Assembly (NCBI GenBank): GCA_920105625.2
Contig: OV050030.1
Span: forward strand, 104,687,698 to 104,751,697
DNA length: 64,000 nucleotides
Origin: Clusia tigrina
Lineage: Eukaryota; Arthropoda; Insecta; Diptera; Clusiidae
Reading direction: 5' to 3'
Notes under the pieces: generated by a model
Told to the model about the DNA's origin: nothing
What the model saw: the letters and a program-made list of their open reading frames with translations, nothing else
Database searches by the model: none
Translations under genes and position numbers: made by a program
Shown: piece by piece, positions 23,525 to 31,243 of the stretch
Position numbering within the stretch: position 1 is the stretch's first letter
How the letters are laid out: each line of letters opens with the position of its first letter

Positions 23525-23815
23525 TACATATATAGGGAGGGAAAGTTTTTATCCCATTTGCCAATTTCACCCCCTACATGTAAAAAATCCAAACAATGTG
23601 TAGCGTATGTTACTCGCGAGTTTATTCTGAAAATTGCCTGAAAATTTCATCAAAATCGGTTCAGCCGTTTTCGAGTACATACGTTGCATACAAACATACA
23701 TACATACATACATGCAAACTTTTATATGGACAAAATCACGTGTTGACATAAAAGGTCATAACTAACGAACGCGTCGACCGATTTCGTGCAAACTTATCTA
23801 TAAACCATCTACACG

Positions 23816-23819
23816 ACCA
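23816..23819. other. Target site duplication ACCA, left copy (second element)
   Basis: ACCA precedes the left LTR and is repeated at 31240-31243. The flanks joined with one copy give the normal satellite word cgaccatacg. Confidence 0.9.
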
Positions 23820-24137
23820 TGTGGCGGATGGTTGCGAAAGGCAAGTGAAATAAATACTAAAGACGATGATCGTTTGGTGGTTTGTTCAAGACTGCCTCTT
23901 AGCAGGTTTATTTTATGTATTTATAATAATGCTTGCTTATATTACAGTGATGGTTACTATTACAGTGTGTATAGTATAAGAGTTATTAATATAGTTATAT
24001 TATGATTAGAGTAAGTAAGCTAGGTATAGGTACAATAAGTAAGATATAATAAGTAGGATAAGAGTAAGTAGTCTAGTTATAAGTAAGTATATAATAAGAT
24101 AAGAGAATAGGATAATGGGTGATGAGTTGGCACTACA
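23820..24137 (-). repeat. LTR (3' LTR of the second element)
   Basis: 318 bp, TGTGGCGG...CACTACA on the plus strand. It agrees with 30922-31239 throughout as far as I can read. Its middle is low in complexity, built from aagtaag and ataataagat words. AATAAA is present on the minus strand at 23907-23912, 226 nt after the LTR start in element direction, a plausible polyadenylation signal. Confidence 0.95.
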
Positions 24138-24149
24138 CCTCCCTTCCTT
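24138..24149 (-). promoter_or_regulatory. Polypurine tract of the second element
   Basis: AAGGAAGGGAGG on the minus strand, directly abutting the 3' LTR. It is nearly the same sequence as in the first element. Confidence 0.9.
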
Positions 24150-24211
24150 AGGAAAAAAAACAAAAAAAAAATTTTCAAACCCAAATCAGTTGATCAGTCT
24201 GTTTGGTCCTT

Positions 24212-24252
<41 letters not shown>

Positions 24253-24638
24253 CTAGTATTTCTTAAGTTTTTGTTTAATAATGTTTAGGTATTGCAATGT
24301 TATTTTAAAATTTTTTAATTTTTTCTAATAATGTATAGTAATTTTTAGTTATTACAATATTATTTTAAAAAAACAAAATAAATTCCAATTGTTTTTTTTT
24401 TTTTTTTTTTTTTTTGATAATATAAAGTAGTGTTTAGTAACTGCAATATTATTTCAAAAATTTTTAATTTTTTCTGATAACATATAGTGATTTGTGGTAA
24501 TGTTAAGGTATTACAATACTATTTTAAAATTTTCATTTTTTTTTCTACTAATGTATAATAATTTTGTTTTTTGTTTAATTTTTAGAACAATAAAGGTTTT
24601 GTTAAAATAAAAATGTATTTTTGATATAATAATAATGT
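24150..24638 (-). repeat. 3' untranslated region with degenerate repeats and long T runs (second element)
   Basis: About 490 bp between pol and the polypurine tract with no ORF of note. The plus strand has T runs at 24216-24248 (33 nt) and 24392-24415 (24 nt). A degenerate word of the type ttacaatattattttaaaa recurs near 24291, 24351, 24440 and 24510, each followed by ttaattttttct-like sequence, so the region is an eroded tandem repeat. The T-run lengths may be inexact because such runs are hard to sequence. Confidence 0.6.
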
Positions 24639-27600
24639 TTAATTATTTACCAACCTTAATCTGTCTTTATGGACTGTTTTTTCTTTGTTTGAAGCCTCAT
24701 TATAATAAGTAACATTTACTCCCTTTATTTTGGTTACTATAAACGGACCATCATAAATATTATTAAATTTATCATATGGTTCTTTTTTTATTAATACCTT
24801 GTCATTGATTTTCAGATTTAACGGCTTAGACAAAGTATCATACAATTTTTTGTTTCTTTGTTTATTTTTTTCTATGAGATCTTTTGTCATTATGTGAGAT
24901 TTTTGTAAACGATATTTCATTTCCTTTGCATAATTATCCGTGTTGTAAATGGGATCAATTTTTTCTAGCTGTAATTCGTTTGTCATAGTTGCCCTTCTTC
25001 CAAAAACTAACTCAAATGGTGTATATTTGTTGTCAAACACTGAACTCGACGTTGAGTTATGAAAAAATGTAAAATACTTTAAATAAGTGTCCCAGTCTGA
25101 AATGGTTTCTTTAATATATGATCTTATATATTCGTTAAAAACACGATGATTTCGCTCGATAGTTCCTAACGTTTGGTGGTGATATGCCGTTGAAAAATTA
25201 ATTTGTATTTTTAAAAATTTACACAGTTCGCAGAAAATTTCGTTTTTAAATTCTGTACCTAAATCTGAAACAATGACATTCATCCTTCCATAGATCAGAA
25301 TAAAGTTTTCAAAGATTGCTTGTGCAACTGTTGTGGCTTTCTTATCAGGTAAAGCAATAGTGACCAAATATTTTGTAAAATCGCACATTAAAGTTAGTGC
25401 ATACTTATTTTCGTATTTAGATGTTGGCAATGGGCCAATTGTGTCTAATATTACTACATCAAAAGGTTTTATGGGTGTTGGTGTTAATATAAGTTCTTCC
25501 TTAGTTCCCGGTTTTACCTTGTTTAAATTACATTCTCCGCAATTTCTCACAAATGAGGCGATGTCCCTAGTCATTCCTTTCCAATAATATTTTGCTTTTA
25601 GTTTTGCATACAATCGTTTACGTCCACAGTGACCGCCTATGATTGGATCGTTATGATAGATTTCCAAAAGTTGTCTTTTTCTATTTTCATCGAATACCTT
25701 TTCTATTGGTTCAACTAACAAAATTTCAAATGTTTTTAATATTTTATTACCATGGTTTTTTAGTTCTTGAATGGTGTATAATGTAAAAAATTTATCGTTT
25801 TTTGCCCATTCTGCAATATAAATGTTATTATTGTTGGCTTCTCTTTGTAGCCGTAAAAGCATATCATCGAAATTCAATGTTTCATTAACAATATCAACAT
25901 TTATAAAAAATTTAAGTTTAAACTTGTTAAAAATTCTTAATTGGATCTGAGTTATTTTCTCATTTTCGTAATATATTACCGATTTAATTTTTGCAACTTT
26001 CCGACTAAATTCTTGTGAAAATTTATCATAAATTTGTAATTTTAATGGGTTTTCAACTTTTCCTAATGGCTTTTCATTGCTGTCGTTTCGCTTAGACATC
26101 GCGCGAGTTGTCATAGCTAAAATATTTTTATTATCTGTATTTTTCAATTCGTCAATTGAAATACGAGATAAAGCATCTGCTCCGACATTATCTTTGCCTT
26201 TAATATATTCGATGGAAAAGTTGTATTCTGATAATTTTAGTCTTATTTTTGTTAATTTAGAAGACGGATCCTTCATATTAAATAAATACACTAACGGTCT
26301 ATGATCTGATCTAACAATGAATTCGGTGCCGTAAATATATGGTCGAAATTGATTTATAGCAAAATATATTGCAAAAAGTTCTAATTCTATAATTGGTTTT
26401 TTCTGATCCGATGAACTAAAAGCTTTGGAAGCGTAATATATAGGTAAATCGTGTCCATTAAAGTTTTGACTAAGAATTGCTCCGCAAGCAATCTTTGATG
26501 CGTCAACTGTGATGAGAAATTTTTTTGAAAAATCTGGATATTGAAGAATTTTTGGAGAAATTAATTCCATTTTTAGTTTTTCAAAGGATAGTTGGCATTT
26601 TTCATCCCAAACAAAAGTAACCCTTTTCCTTGTAATATGATTAAGGGGTGCTGCAAGAGACGCGAAATTAGGAATGAATCTCCTGTAATAATTTGCAAAA
26701 GCAACGAAACGTTTGACAGAATCTTTGTCTGTGGGTACTGTATATTTTTGGACAGCCAAAATTTTGGCGTTATCGGGCAAAAGTCCATTTGAGGTACACC
26801 TATGACCCAAAAAGGTTACTTCTGATCTAAAAAAATTGCATTTATAAGGGTTAATTTTTAAATTAAATTTCTTTAATATGTTAAAAACATCGGTTAAATT
26901 TTTCAAGTGATGTTGTTTACTACAGCCAACTACAATGATATCATCTATGTATAAAAATGCTTTGTTAGGTTCTAAACCTGAAAATGCTATAGACATCATT
27001 CGAGAAAACGAATTTGGAGCCACATTTAACCCAAATGGCAAAACTTTCCAACGGAACGCACCTTGATCAGTATTAAAAGATGTTATATCTCTTGAATCAG
27101 CATGAAGTGGTATCTGATGAAAACCAGAAAATAAATCAATAATAGAAAAGTATTTAGCTCGACCCAAATTATCAAGTATGTCATCTATCCTTGGAAGAGG
27201 AAACTTGTCAGCAATTAACTTTTTATTGATAGCTCTGAAATCCACGCACATACGATATGATTTGCTTTCATTTGGACTCTTTTTTGGCACTAAAATTAAG
27301 GGACTGTTGTAATTCGAAGTGCTGGGTTCAATTAAGTTATTATCGAGTAAACTCTGAACTTGCTTTTTTATTTCAGCTCTTTGCGTATACGGAAGACGGT
27401 AGTTTTTTATATAAACTGGCGCTGTATCATTGAGCCTTAACTTTTGTTCGTAAAAACTATTCATTGTCATTTTGTCGTCTTTTAACGTGAAAATATCCGC
27501 ATATTTTTCGCATAAGGGCATTAAATCTTCCCTGATATAATCTGGCATTTTGTCATTTAAGATTGTTTTCAAATTTCGAACACGTTCGTTACAAAGAAAG

Positions 27601-28355
27601 CCTTCATTAATTGAATAAATATAAAAATCTGAAAGTTTTTCGGTTTTGACATCATAGTTATGAACAAGTTTCATTTCATCAGTCGTATTAAGAATACGTA
27701 GAAGAGGATTTTTAGAATTTACAATACATTTGCTGATAAAGATGCCCTCACATATTTCCTGACAATCGACAAAAACTGGTTCGGTTATGGTATCAACCTG
27801 AAATTCTCTAAATACTTCACATCTTGGTGGAAGAAAAAACGAATTTTTACCAATTCCATGAAAAACTGGAATAGTTAATTTTTTATGTATATGATGAACA
27901 TAAAACGAAACTGTCATTGTGTTGTAATCTATTTGGCACTTATTCGCTTTTAAAAAATCTTTCCCTAGTATTCCATCAGATGGAATATTAAAATTATCAG
28001 AAACAATGTGAAAAACTTGGGGTATTGAAACGTTAGAAACTAGTAATTTTGTGTCAATTGTACCCAGTGACTTTGTAGTATTTGTAGTTATACCAACTAT
28101 ATTAACAATGTTTTGTTCATTTATTTTTAAATTATCTTTCAAACAGGAAACTTTAAGAATGGATATATCTGCTTGAGAGTCAACTAAAAACGAATTTGTT
28201 TTATACGATGCTAGACAGTTTATCTTTATGAAATCTGAGTAGTTTAAATTTAAACTAAATACAGATTTAACAATAGTTTCATTGATTACATTTGGTTTTC
28301 TTCTGCCCTCAACATTTCCTGTTGAGGGGCTTCTGCGTTTAAAGTACACACAGAA
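24639..28355 (-). CDS. pol: pol polyprotein: protease, reverse transcriptase, RNase H, integrase (second element)
   Basis: Frame open from 28355; expression is expected by -1 frameshifting from gag, since there is no ATG (the GTG at 28349 is used here only for numbering, giving 1236 residues). The protease active site reads VDSQAD at about 56-61, with Gln where most retropepsins have Gly. Reverse transcriptase spans about 320-500, with VDFRAINK and YIDD at 467-470. RNase H has VDAS (D616), RSDH (D682) and ADALSR (D725). Integrase has H899, H907, C937, C940, and a catalytic triad D969, D1029, E1065, which is D-D-35-E. A GPF/Y-like module, YDGPFIVTKI, lies near 1199-1208. Every domain is complete and nothing is interrupted. 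Confidence 0.95.
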   Translation of the reverse strand, partial: FCVYFKRRSPSTGNVEGRRKPNVINETIVKSVFSLNLNYSDFIKINCLASYKTNSFLVDSQADISILKVSCLKDNLKINEQNIVNIVGITTNTTKSLGTIDTKLLVSNVSIPQVFHIVSDNFNIPSDGILGKDFLKANKCQIDYNTMTVSFYVHHIHKKLTIPVFHGIGKNSFFLPPRCEVFREFQVDTITEPVFVDCQEICEGIFISKCIVNSKNPLLRILNTTDEMKLVHNYDVKTEKLSDFYIYSINEGFLCNERVRNLKTILNDKMPDYIREDLMPLCEKYADIFTLKDDKMTMNSFYEQKLRLNDTAPVYIKNYRLPYTQRAEIKKQVQSLLDNNLIEPSTSNYNSPLILVPKKSPNESKSYRMCVDFRAINKKLIADKFPLPRIDDILDNLGRAKYFSIIDLFSGFHQIPLHADSRDITSFNTDQGAFRWKVLPFGLNVAPNSFSRMMSIAFSGLEPNKAFLYIDDIIVVGCSKQHHLKNLTDVFNILKKFNLKINPYKCNFFRSEVTFLGHRCTSNGLLPDNAKILAVQKYTVPTDKDSVKRFVAFANYYRRFIPNFASLAAPLNHITRKRVTFVWDEKCQLSFEKLKMELISPKILQYPDFSKKFLITVDASKIACGAILSQNFNGHDLPIYYASKAFSSSDQKKPIIELELFAIYFAINQFRPYIYGTEFIVRSDHRPLVYLFNMKDPSSKLTKIRLKLSEYNFSIEYIKGKDNVGADALSRISIDELKNTDNKNILAMTTRAMSKRNDSNEKPLGKVENPLKLQIYDKFSQEFSRKVAKIKSVIYYENEKITQIQLRIFNKFKLKFFINVDIVNETLNFDDMLLRLQREANNNNIYIAEWAKNDKFFTLYTIQELKNHGNKILKTFEILLVEPIEKVFDENRKRQLLEIYHNDPIIGGHCGRKRLYAKLKAKYYWKGMTRDIASFVRNCGECNLNKVKPGTKEELILTPTPIKPFDVVILDTIGPLPTSKYENKYALTLMCDFTKYLVTIALPDKKATTVAQAIFENFILIYGRMNVIVSDLGTEFKNEIFCELCKFLKIQINFSTAYHHQTLGTIERNHRVFNEYIRSYIKETISDWDTYLKYFTFFHNSTSSSVFDNKYTPFELVFGRRATMTNELQLEKIDPIYNTDNYAKEMKYRLQKSHIMTKDLIEKNKQRNKKLYDTLSKPLNLKINDKVLIKKEPYDKFNNIYDGPFIVTKIKGVNVTYYNEASNKEKTVHKDRLRLVNN

Positions 28356-29671
28356 CTACCTTGACCACCAAAGTTGCCCTGTGATCCTTGGCCACGATTG
28401 GAGCTACTGTTGTATCTTCCACGATTATTATAACTACGTCCCTGAGAATTGTTTCGACCCCGAAAATTATTGTGACCACGGGAGTTATTGTTACCACGAT
28501 AGTTATAATGTGAATTATTTCCGTAAGAATTATTGTAATTAGCCCTATTTGATCTCTGTCTGCTTCTATTAGAATGGTCGCGAAATGATCTACTACTATG
28601 CGTTGTCAAAACTTGAAAATCTTTGCCAAATGTCGTTTCTTCTACGAGCAATTTCGCAACTACATCCTTAGGTTCTTTGAAGACTGAAGATGCCAAAATT
28701 GCCTTCACCATGTCAGATTTAGCATTATTTCTACAAATATTTACTGTCTGCTCCATTGCCATTTCCTCAGCTTTTTCTTTAGTCATTCCCTCTATTACAA
28801 GTGAACGCTGTAAGGCATAAGCTAAATTTTCAACATTTTTTGAAAACTCTTCATAATTGTTGTTTTTAACGTGTAAGGCCGCGATTCTGCCGCTTACAAC
28901 TTTTGAGCTGTCTGGTTTTATTCTATTTTTAAGAGTATTTTTAATTTGGTCTACGTTCGTTATCTGTTCTGGAAGAATCTCTCTCGCTTTTCCGTCTAGT
29001 TTCGATTTTATAAAAGAAATGAAACAAGTATTTAGATTAGGTGAAATGAGCTCTTCAATTAAATTGATTTTATCCAGAAAAGAATTCAGAGTAAGGGGAT
29101 TTCCATCGTAATTCTCCCTAATAATGTTGGAACACATTGAGATGAATTTAGTTTTTTCCTCAATTGTAGCCATTTCAAAATAATTTGTTGTATTAATATT
29201 TTGATTCTCCAAAATATTATTTGTAGTGTTAATTTTTCGATTCTCTAAAACAATAGTATTATCTACCGTATCTGTTTTAATATTGTCTTTTAATCTATTC
29301 TCATGGTCTTCAACTTCTCCTAATTCTGTTTCAGAACCTGAGTCTGTCATAACCTTATTCTGTACTAATTCAAACAAATTTACACCAAATGGCACTCTAA
29401 CTTTGCATTCTAACTTACAAAAACATCTCACCAGTAATTCCCTGCAGTGTAATATTTTATTATGAATGTTTACTTTTAAATTATCAGGTAATTGTTCATT
29501 ATAGGGTTTCGTATATAACAAAATGTCATTGTAATTATTGATTAATAAAATTGTATATTCCTCTATTTTCCCCGGAGCAGTGGAAATCCGACGATTTTGA
29601 AGTATCCTCTTCGTAATTTTGTAAAAATTTGATACTAATTTGTTAAACTGTATAATCTGAAAATCTGACAT
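28286..29671 (-). CDS. gag: gag (capsid/nucleocapsid polyprotein) of the second element
   Basis: 461 residues from a true ATG at 29671. Residues 1-100 are helical and basic. An acidic linker spans about 110-165, including two near-duplicate segments around the word KINTTNN/NINTTNY. Residues 165-345 form a capsid-like helical domain with LDGKAREILPEQI. From about 361 to 440 the protein is dominated by Asn, Gly, Arg, Ser and Tyr with many RG and NN steps and no CCHC zinc knuckle; this resembles an RNA-binding RG-rich tail. The last 70 nt overlap pol, with the frameshift signal in the overlap. The frame is intact, so particles could be made if the promoter is active. Confidence 0.92.
   Translation of the reverse strand: MSDFQIIQFNKLVSNFYKITKRILQNRRISTAPGKIEEYTILLINNYNDILLYTKPYNEQLPDNLKVNIHNKILHCRELLVRCFCKLECKVRVPFGVNLFELVQNKVMTDSGSETELGEVEDHENRLKDNIKTDTVDNTIVLENRKINTTNNILENQNINTTNYFEMATIEEKTKFISMCSNIIRENYDGNPLTLNSFLDKINLIEELISPNLNTCFISFIKSKLDGKAREILPEQITNVDQIKNTLKNRIKPDSSKVVSGRIAALHVKNNNYEEFSKNVENLAYALQRSLVIEGMTKEKAEEMAMEQTVNICRNNAKSDMVKAILASSVFKEPKDVVAKLLVEETTFGKDFQVLTTHSSRSFRDHSNRSRQRSNRANYNNSYGNNSHYNYRGNNNSRGHNNFRGRNNSQGRSYNNRGRYNSSSNRGQGSQGNFGGQGSSVCTLNAEAPQQEMLRAEENQM
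28306..28343 (-). promoter_or_regulatory. Programmed -1 ribosomal frameshift signal, gag to pol (second element)
   Basis: On the minus strand T TTA AAC lies at 28343-28337, in phase with gag codons TTA AAC. This is the slippery heptamer best known from coronaviruses. An 8-nt spacer (28336-28329) is followed by a perfect 9-bp hairpin: CCCTCAACA (28328-28320), loop GGAAA, TGTTGAGGG (28314-28306). The pol frame has a stop at 28358-28356 just upstream, and gag stops at 28288-28286 just downstream. Heptamer, spacer and stem meet the usual requirements. Confidence 0.88.
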
Positions 29672-30907
29672 TTATTAAAATAATGCTTCAATAAGGAAAT
29701 TTTGTACATTAATTTTTATTTCAATCTGTTATCAATACATTAATGAATTTCAATCTGCAAAATGTAAATTTTTACTTTTGGTGTTGATATTATTTACACA
29801 AGATTTTTTATTTTGTTTTTAATTTTTGTTTATCAAATTTGTGTTTTCATTTTATATTTTGTTATATTTTTCTAATAATAAGATGTTTTTTTTTTTAAAT
29901 TTTCCCAAAAATTAATGATTTAACAGTCATTATATAAATATAAAAGTCATTATCAAAATTGAAATCTTAATTTGTATTTTTTTTTTTTTTTATTTGTAAA
30001 TTTAATTTTTAGTTAATTTCATTTCTTGTTTCCTATTAAGCTTCAACAAATGTTATTATTAAGATATTTTTTCCCATTTTCTTCTGTTTAACCACTTATT
30101 AATAATTTCTACAATACTACAAATGTGGTGTACTGTCAAATAAAATAGAATAAACTGGTGTGTTACCATTCTTGTTGTTCTCGGGTTGTTGTGTTTTGTT
30201 ATATTCCTGTTGTATGCGCGCTGATATTGATGACGTCGCCATTACTTTGTTGCTGCTTACTCGTACGATCGCTGTCACTGTTAAGTTTTTTTTTCTTTTG
30301 TAATTTTTGTTGTTGTTACGCTGGATATTCTTTTCCGCTGTTATGCTTTTTGATGTTTTTCTTTTTTTTTTTGTTCTATTTTATTCTTCAAGCTTTTTCT
30401 TCCTTGATTTAAAGCTTTCTGTTTATAACATTACATTAACAAGCTTTTATGCAGTTTTCGTTTTCTTATTTTGTCATTTCATATTTTTCATATTGTTGTT
30501 TTTGTTATTTCACATCTTCTTCGCACTTTTAGTATGTTGTTCTTGTTCGTTTTTTTTCATATTGTTGTTGAAATAACTGTTCTTTTTTTTTGTTTTAAAT
30601 GTTTCTCCATATGCTTGTACTTATTTTGTACAGTTGAGTTTTTATTTCTTTAACGTATAAAAATTTGTTTATAGTGTATTTGAATTAATTTTGGGTTGTT
30701 ATTATATTTTTTTTTTAATTCTCATAATTAATCATAACATTTGCATTTTGCTCAAAACTTTCTTTTTTTGAATGCTTTAAATTGTTATGTTTCCTTAAAC
30801 ACTTCACTCTTACACTAATTTTCTCACTGTCTTTTTTTTCCAATTAAATTCAACGTCACTTGATTTGTGTGTTTTTCCCTTTTTACTAATGTTGTTTCAC
30901 ACAAATA
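29672..30907 (-). other. Long 5' leader of the second element
   Basis: About 1.24 kb between primer site and gag. The element strand is A-rich with many homopolymer stretches (T runs on the plus strand near 29887, 29980, 30290, 30362 and 30702). I see no convincing gene on either strand. The plus-strand open frames here read mostly F, L, C and S from T-rich DNA and are not believable. It may hold packaging or internal initiation signals, which I cannot identify. Confidence 0.6.
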
Positions 30908-30921
30908 TGCCACGGTCGCCA
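30908..30921 (-). promoter_or_regulatory. Primer binding site, arginine tRNA type (second element)
   Basis: TGGCGACCGTGGCA on the minus strand starts immediately after the 5' LTR. It matches the arginine-tRNA-type primer site known from the mdg1/412 group with about one difference over 14 nt. Confidence 0.75.
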
Positions 30922-31239
30922 TGTGGCGGATGGTTGCGAAAGGCAAGTGAAATAAATACTAAAGACGATGATCGTTTGGTGGTTTGTTCAAGACTGCCTC
31001 TTAGCAGGTTTATTTTATGTATTTATAATAATGCTTGCTTATATTACAGTGATGGTTACTATTACAGTGTGTATAGTATAAGAGTTATTAATATAGTTAT
31101 ATTATGATTAGAGTAAGTAAGCTAGGTATAGGTACAATAAGTAAGATATAATAAGTAGGATAAGAGTAAGTAGTCTAGTTATAAGTAAGTATATAATAAG
31201 ATAAGAGAATAGGATAATGGGTGATGAGTTGGCACTACA
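30922..31239 (-). repeat. LTR (5' LTR of the second element)
   Basis: 318 bp, matching 23820-24137 without difference. In element direction it should carry the promoter. It contains a TATATA on the minus strand at 31190-31195, about 45 nt from the LTR start, and AATAAA at 31009-31014. Confidence 0.95.
31190..31195 (-). promoter_or_regulatory. Candidate TATA box in the 5' LTR of the second element
   Basis: TATATA on the element strand, about 45 nt inside the LTR. Its surroundings are AT-rich, so a chance match is quite possible. Confidence 0.3.
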
Positions 31240-31243
31240 ACCA
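31240..31243. other. Target site duplication ACCA, right copy (second element)
   Basis: Matches 23816-23819 and directly follows the right LTR. Confidence 0.9.

Larger units (their letters stand above)
23521..23819. repeat. Satellite fragment between the two retrotransposons
   Basis: 299 bp that continue the satellite unit exactly from where 17117 stops and are continued at 31240. It runs from the tacata tract after sub-repeat A, through B, to the middle of C. It carries two uncommon variants, an extra TACA in the tract after B and ataactaacg for ataactcacg. Both recur together in the unit near 35.4-35.7 kb, so the interrupted unit has a close relative in the right array. Confidence 0.95.
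23820..31239 (-). mobile_element. mdg1/412-like Ty3/gypsy LTR retrotransposon, apparently intact, 7420 bp
   Basis: Complete element in minus orientation with identical 318-bp LTRs (23820-24137 and 30922-31239). In its own direction it has 5' LTR, arginine-tRNA-type primer site, a 1.25-kb leader, gag, pol in the -1 frame, a T-rich (plus strand) 3' region, a polypurine tract and the 3' LTR. LTR ends are TGTAGTGCC and GCCACA (TG...CA), and the target duplication is ACCA. There is no env. Gag and Pol are uninterrupted and the frameshift signal is well formed. Zero differences between LTRs imply very recent insertion. The assignment to the mdg1/412 group rests on primer type, lack of env and gag style; another Ty3/gypsy lineage is possible. 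Confidence 0.95.

Noticed and set aside
25333..29465. Plus-strand frames opposite the gag and pol of the second element
   Set aside because: Shadows of the minus-strand genes. The 28282-28542 frame rich in Y, D, H and N is the antisense of the gag RG tail.
30158..30653. Plus-strand open frames rich in F, L, C and S
   Set aside because: These are translations of T-rich DNA in the leader of the second element, overlapping in different frames and with no sign of a real membrane protein.
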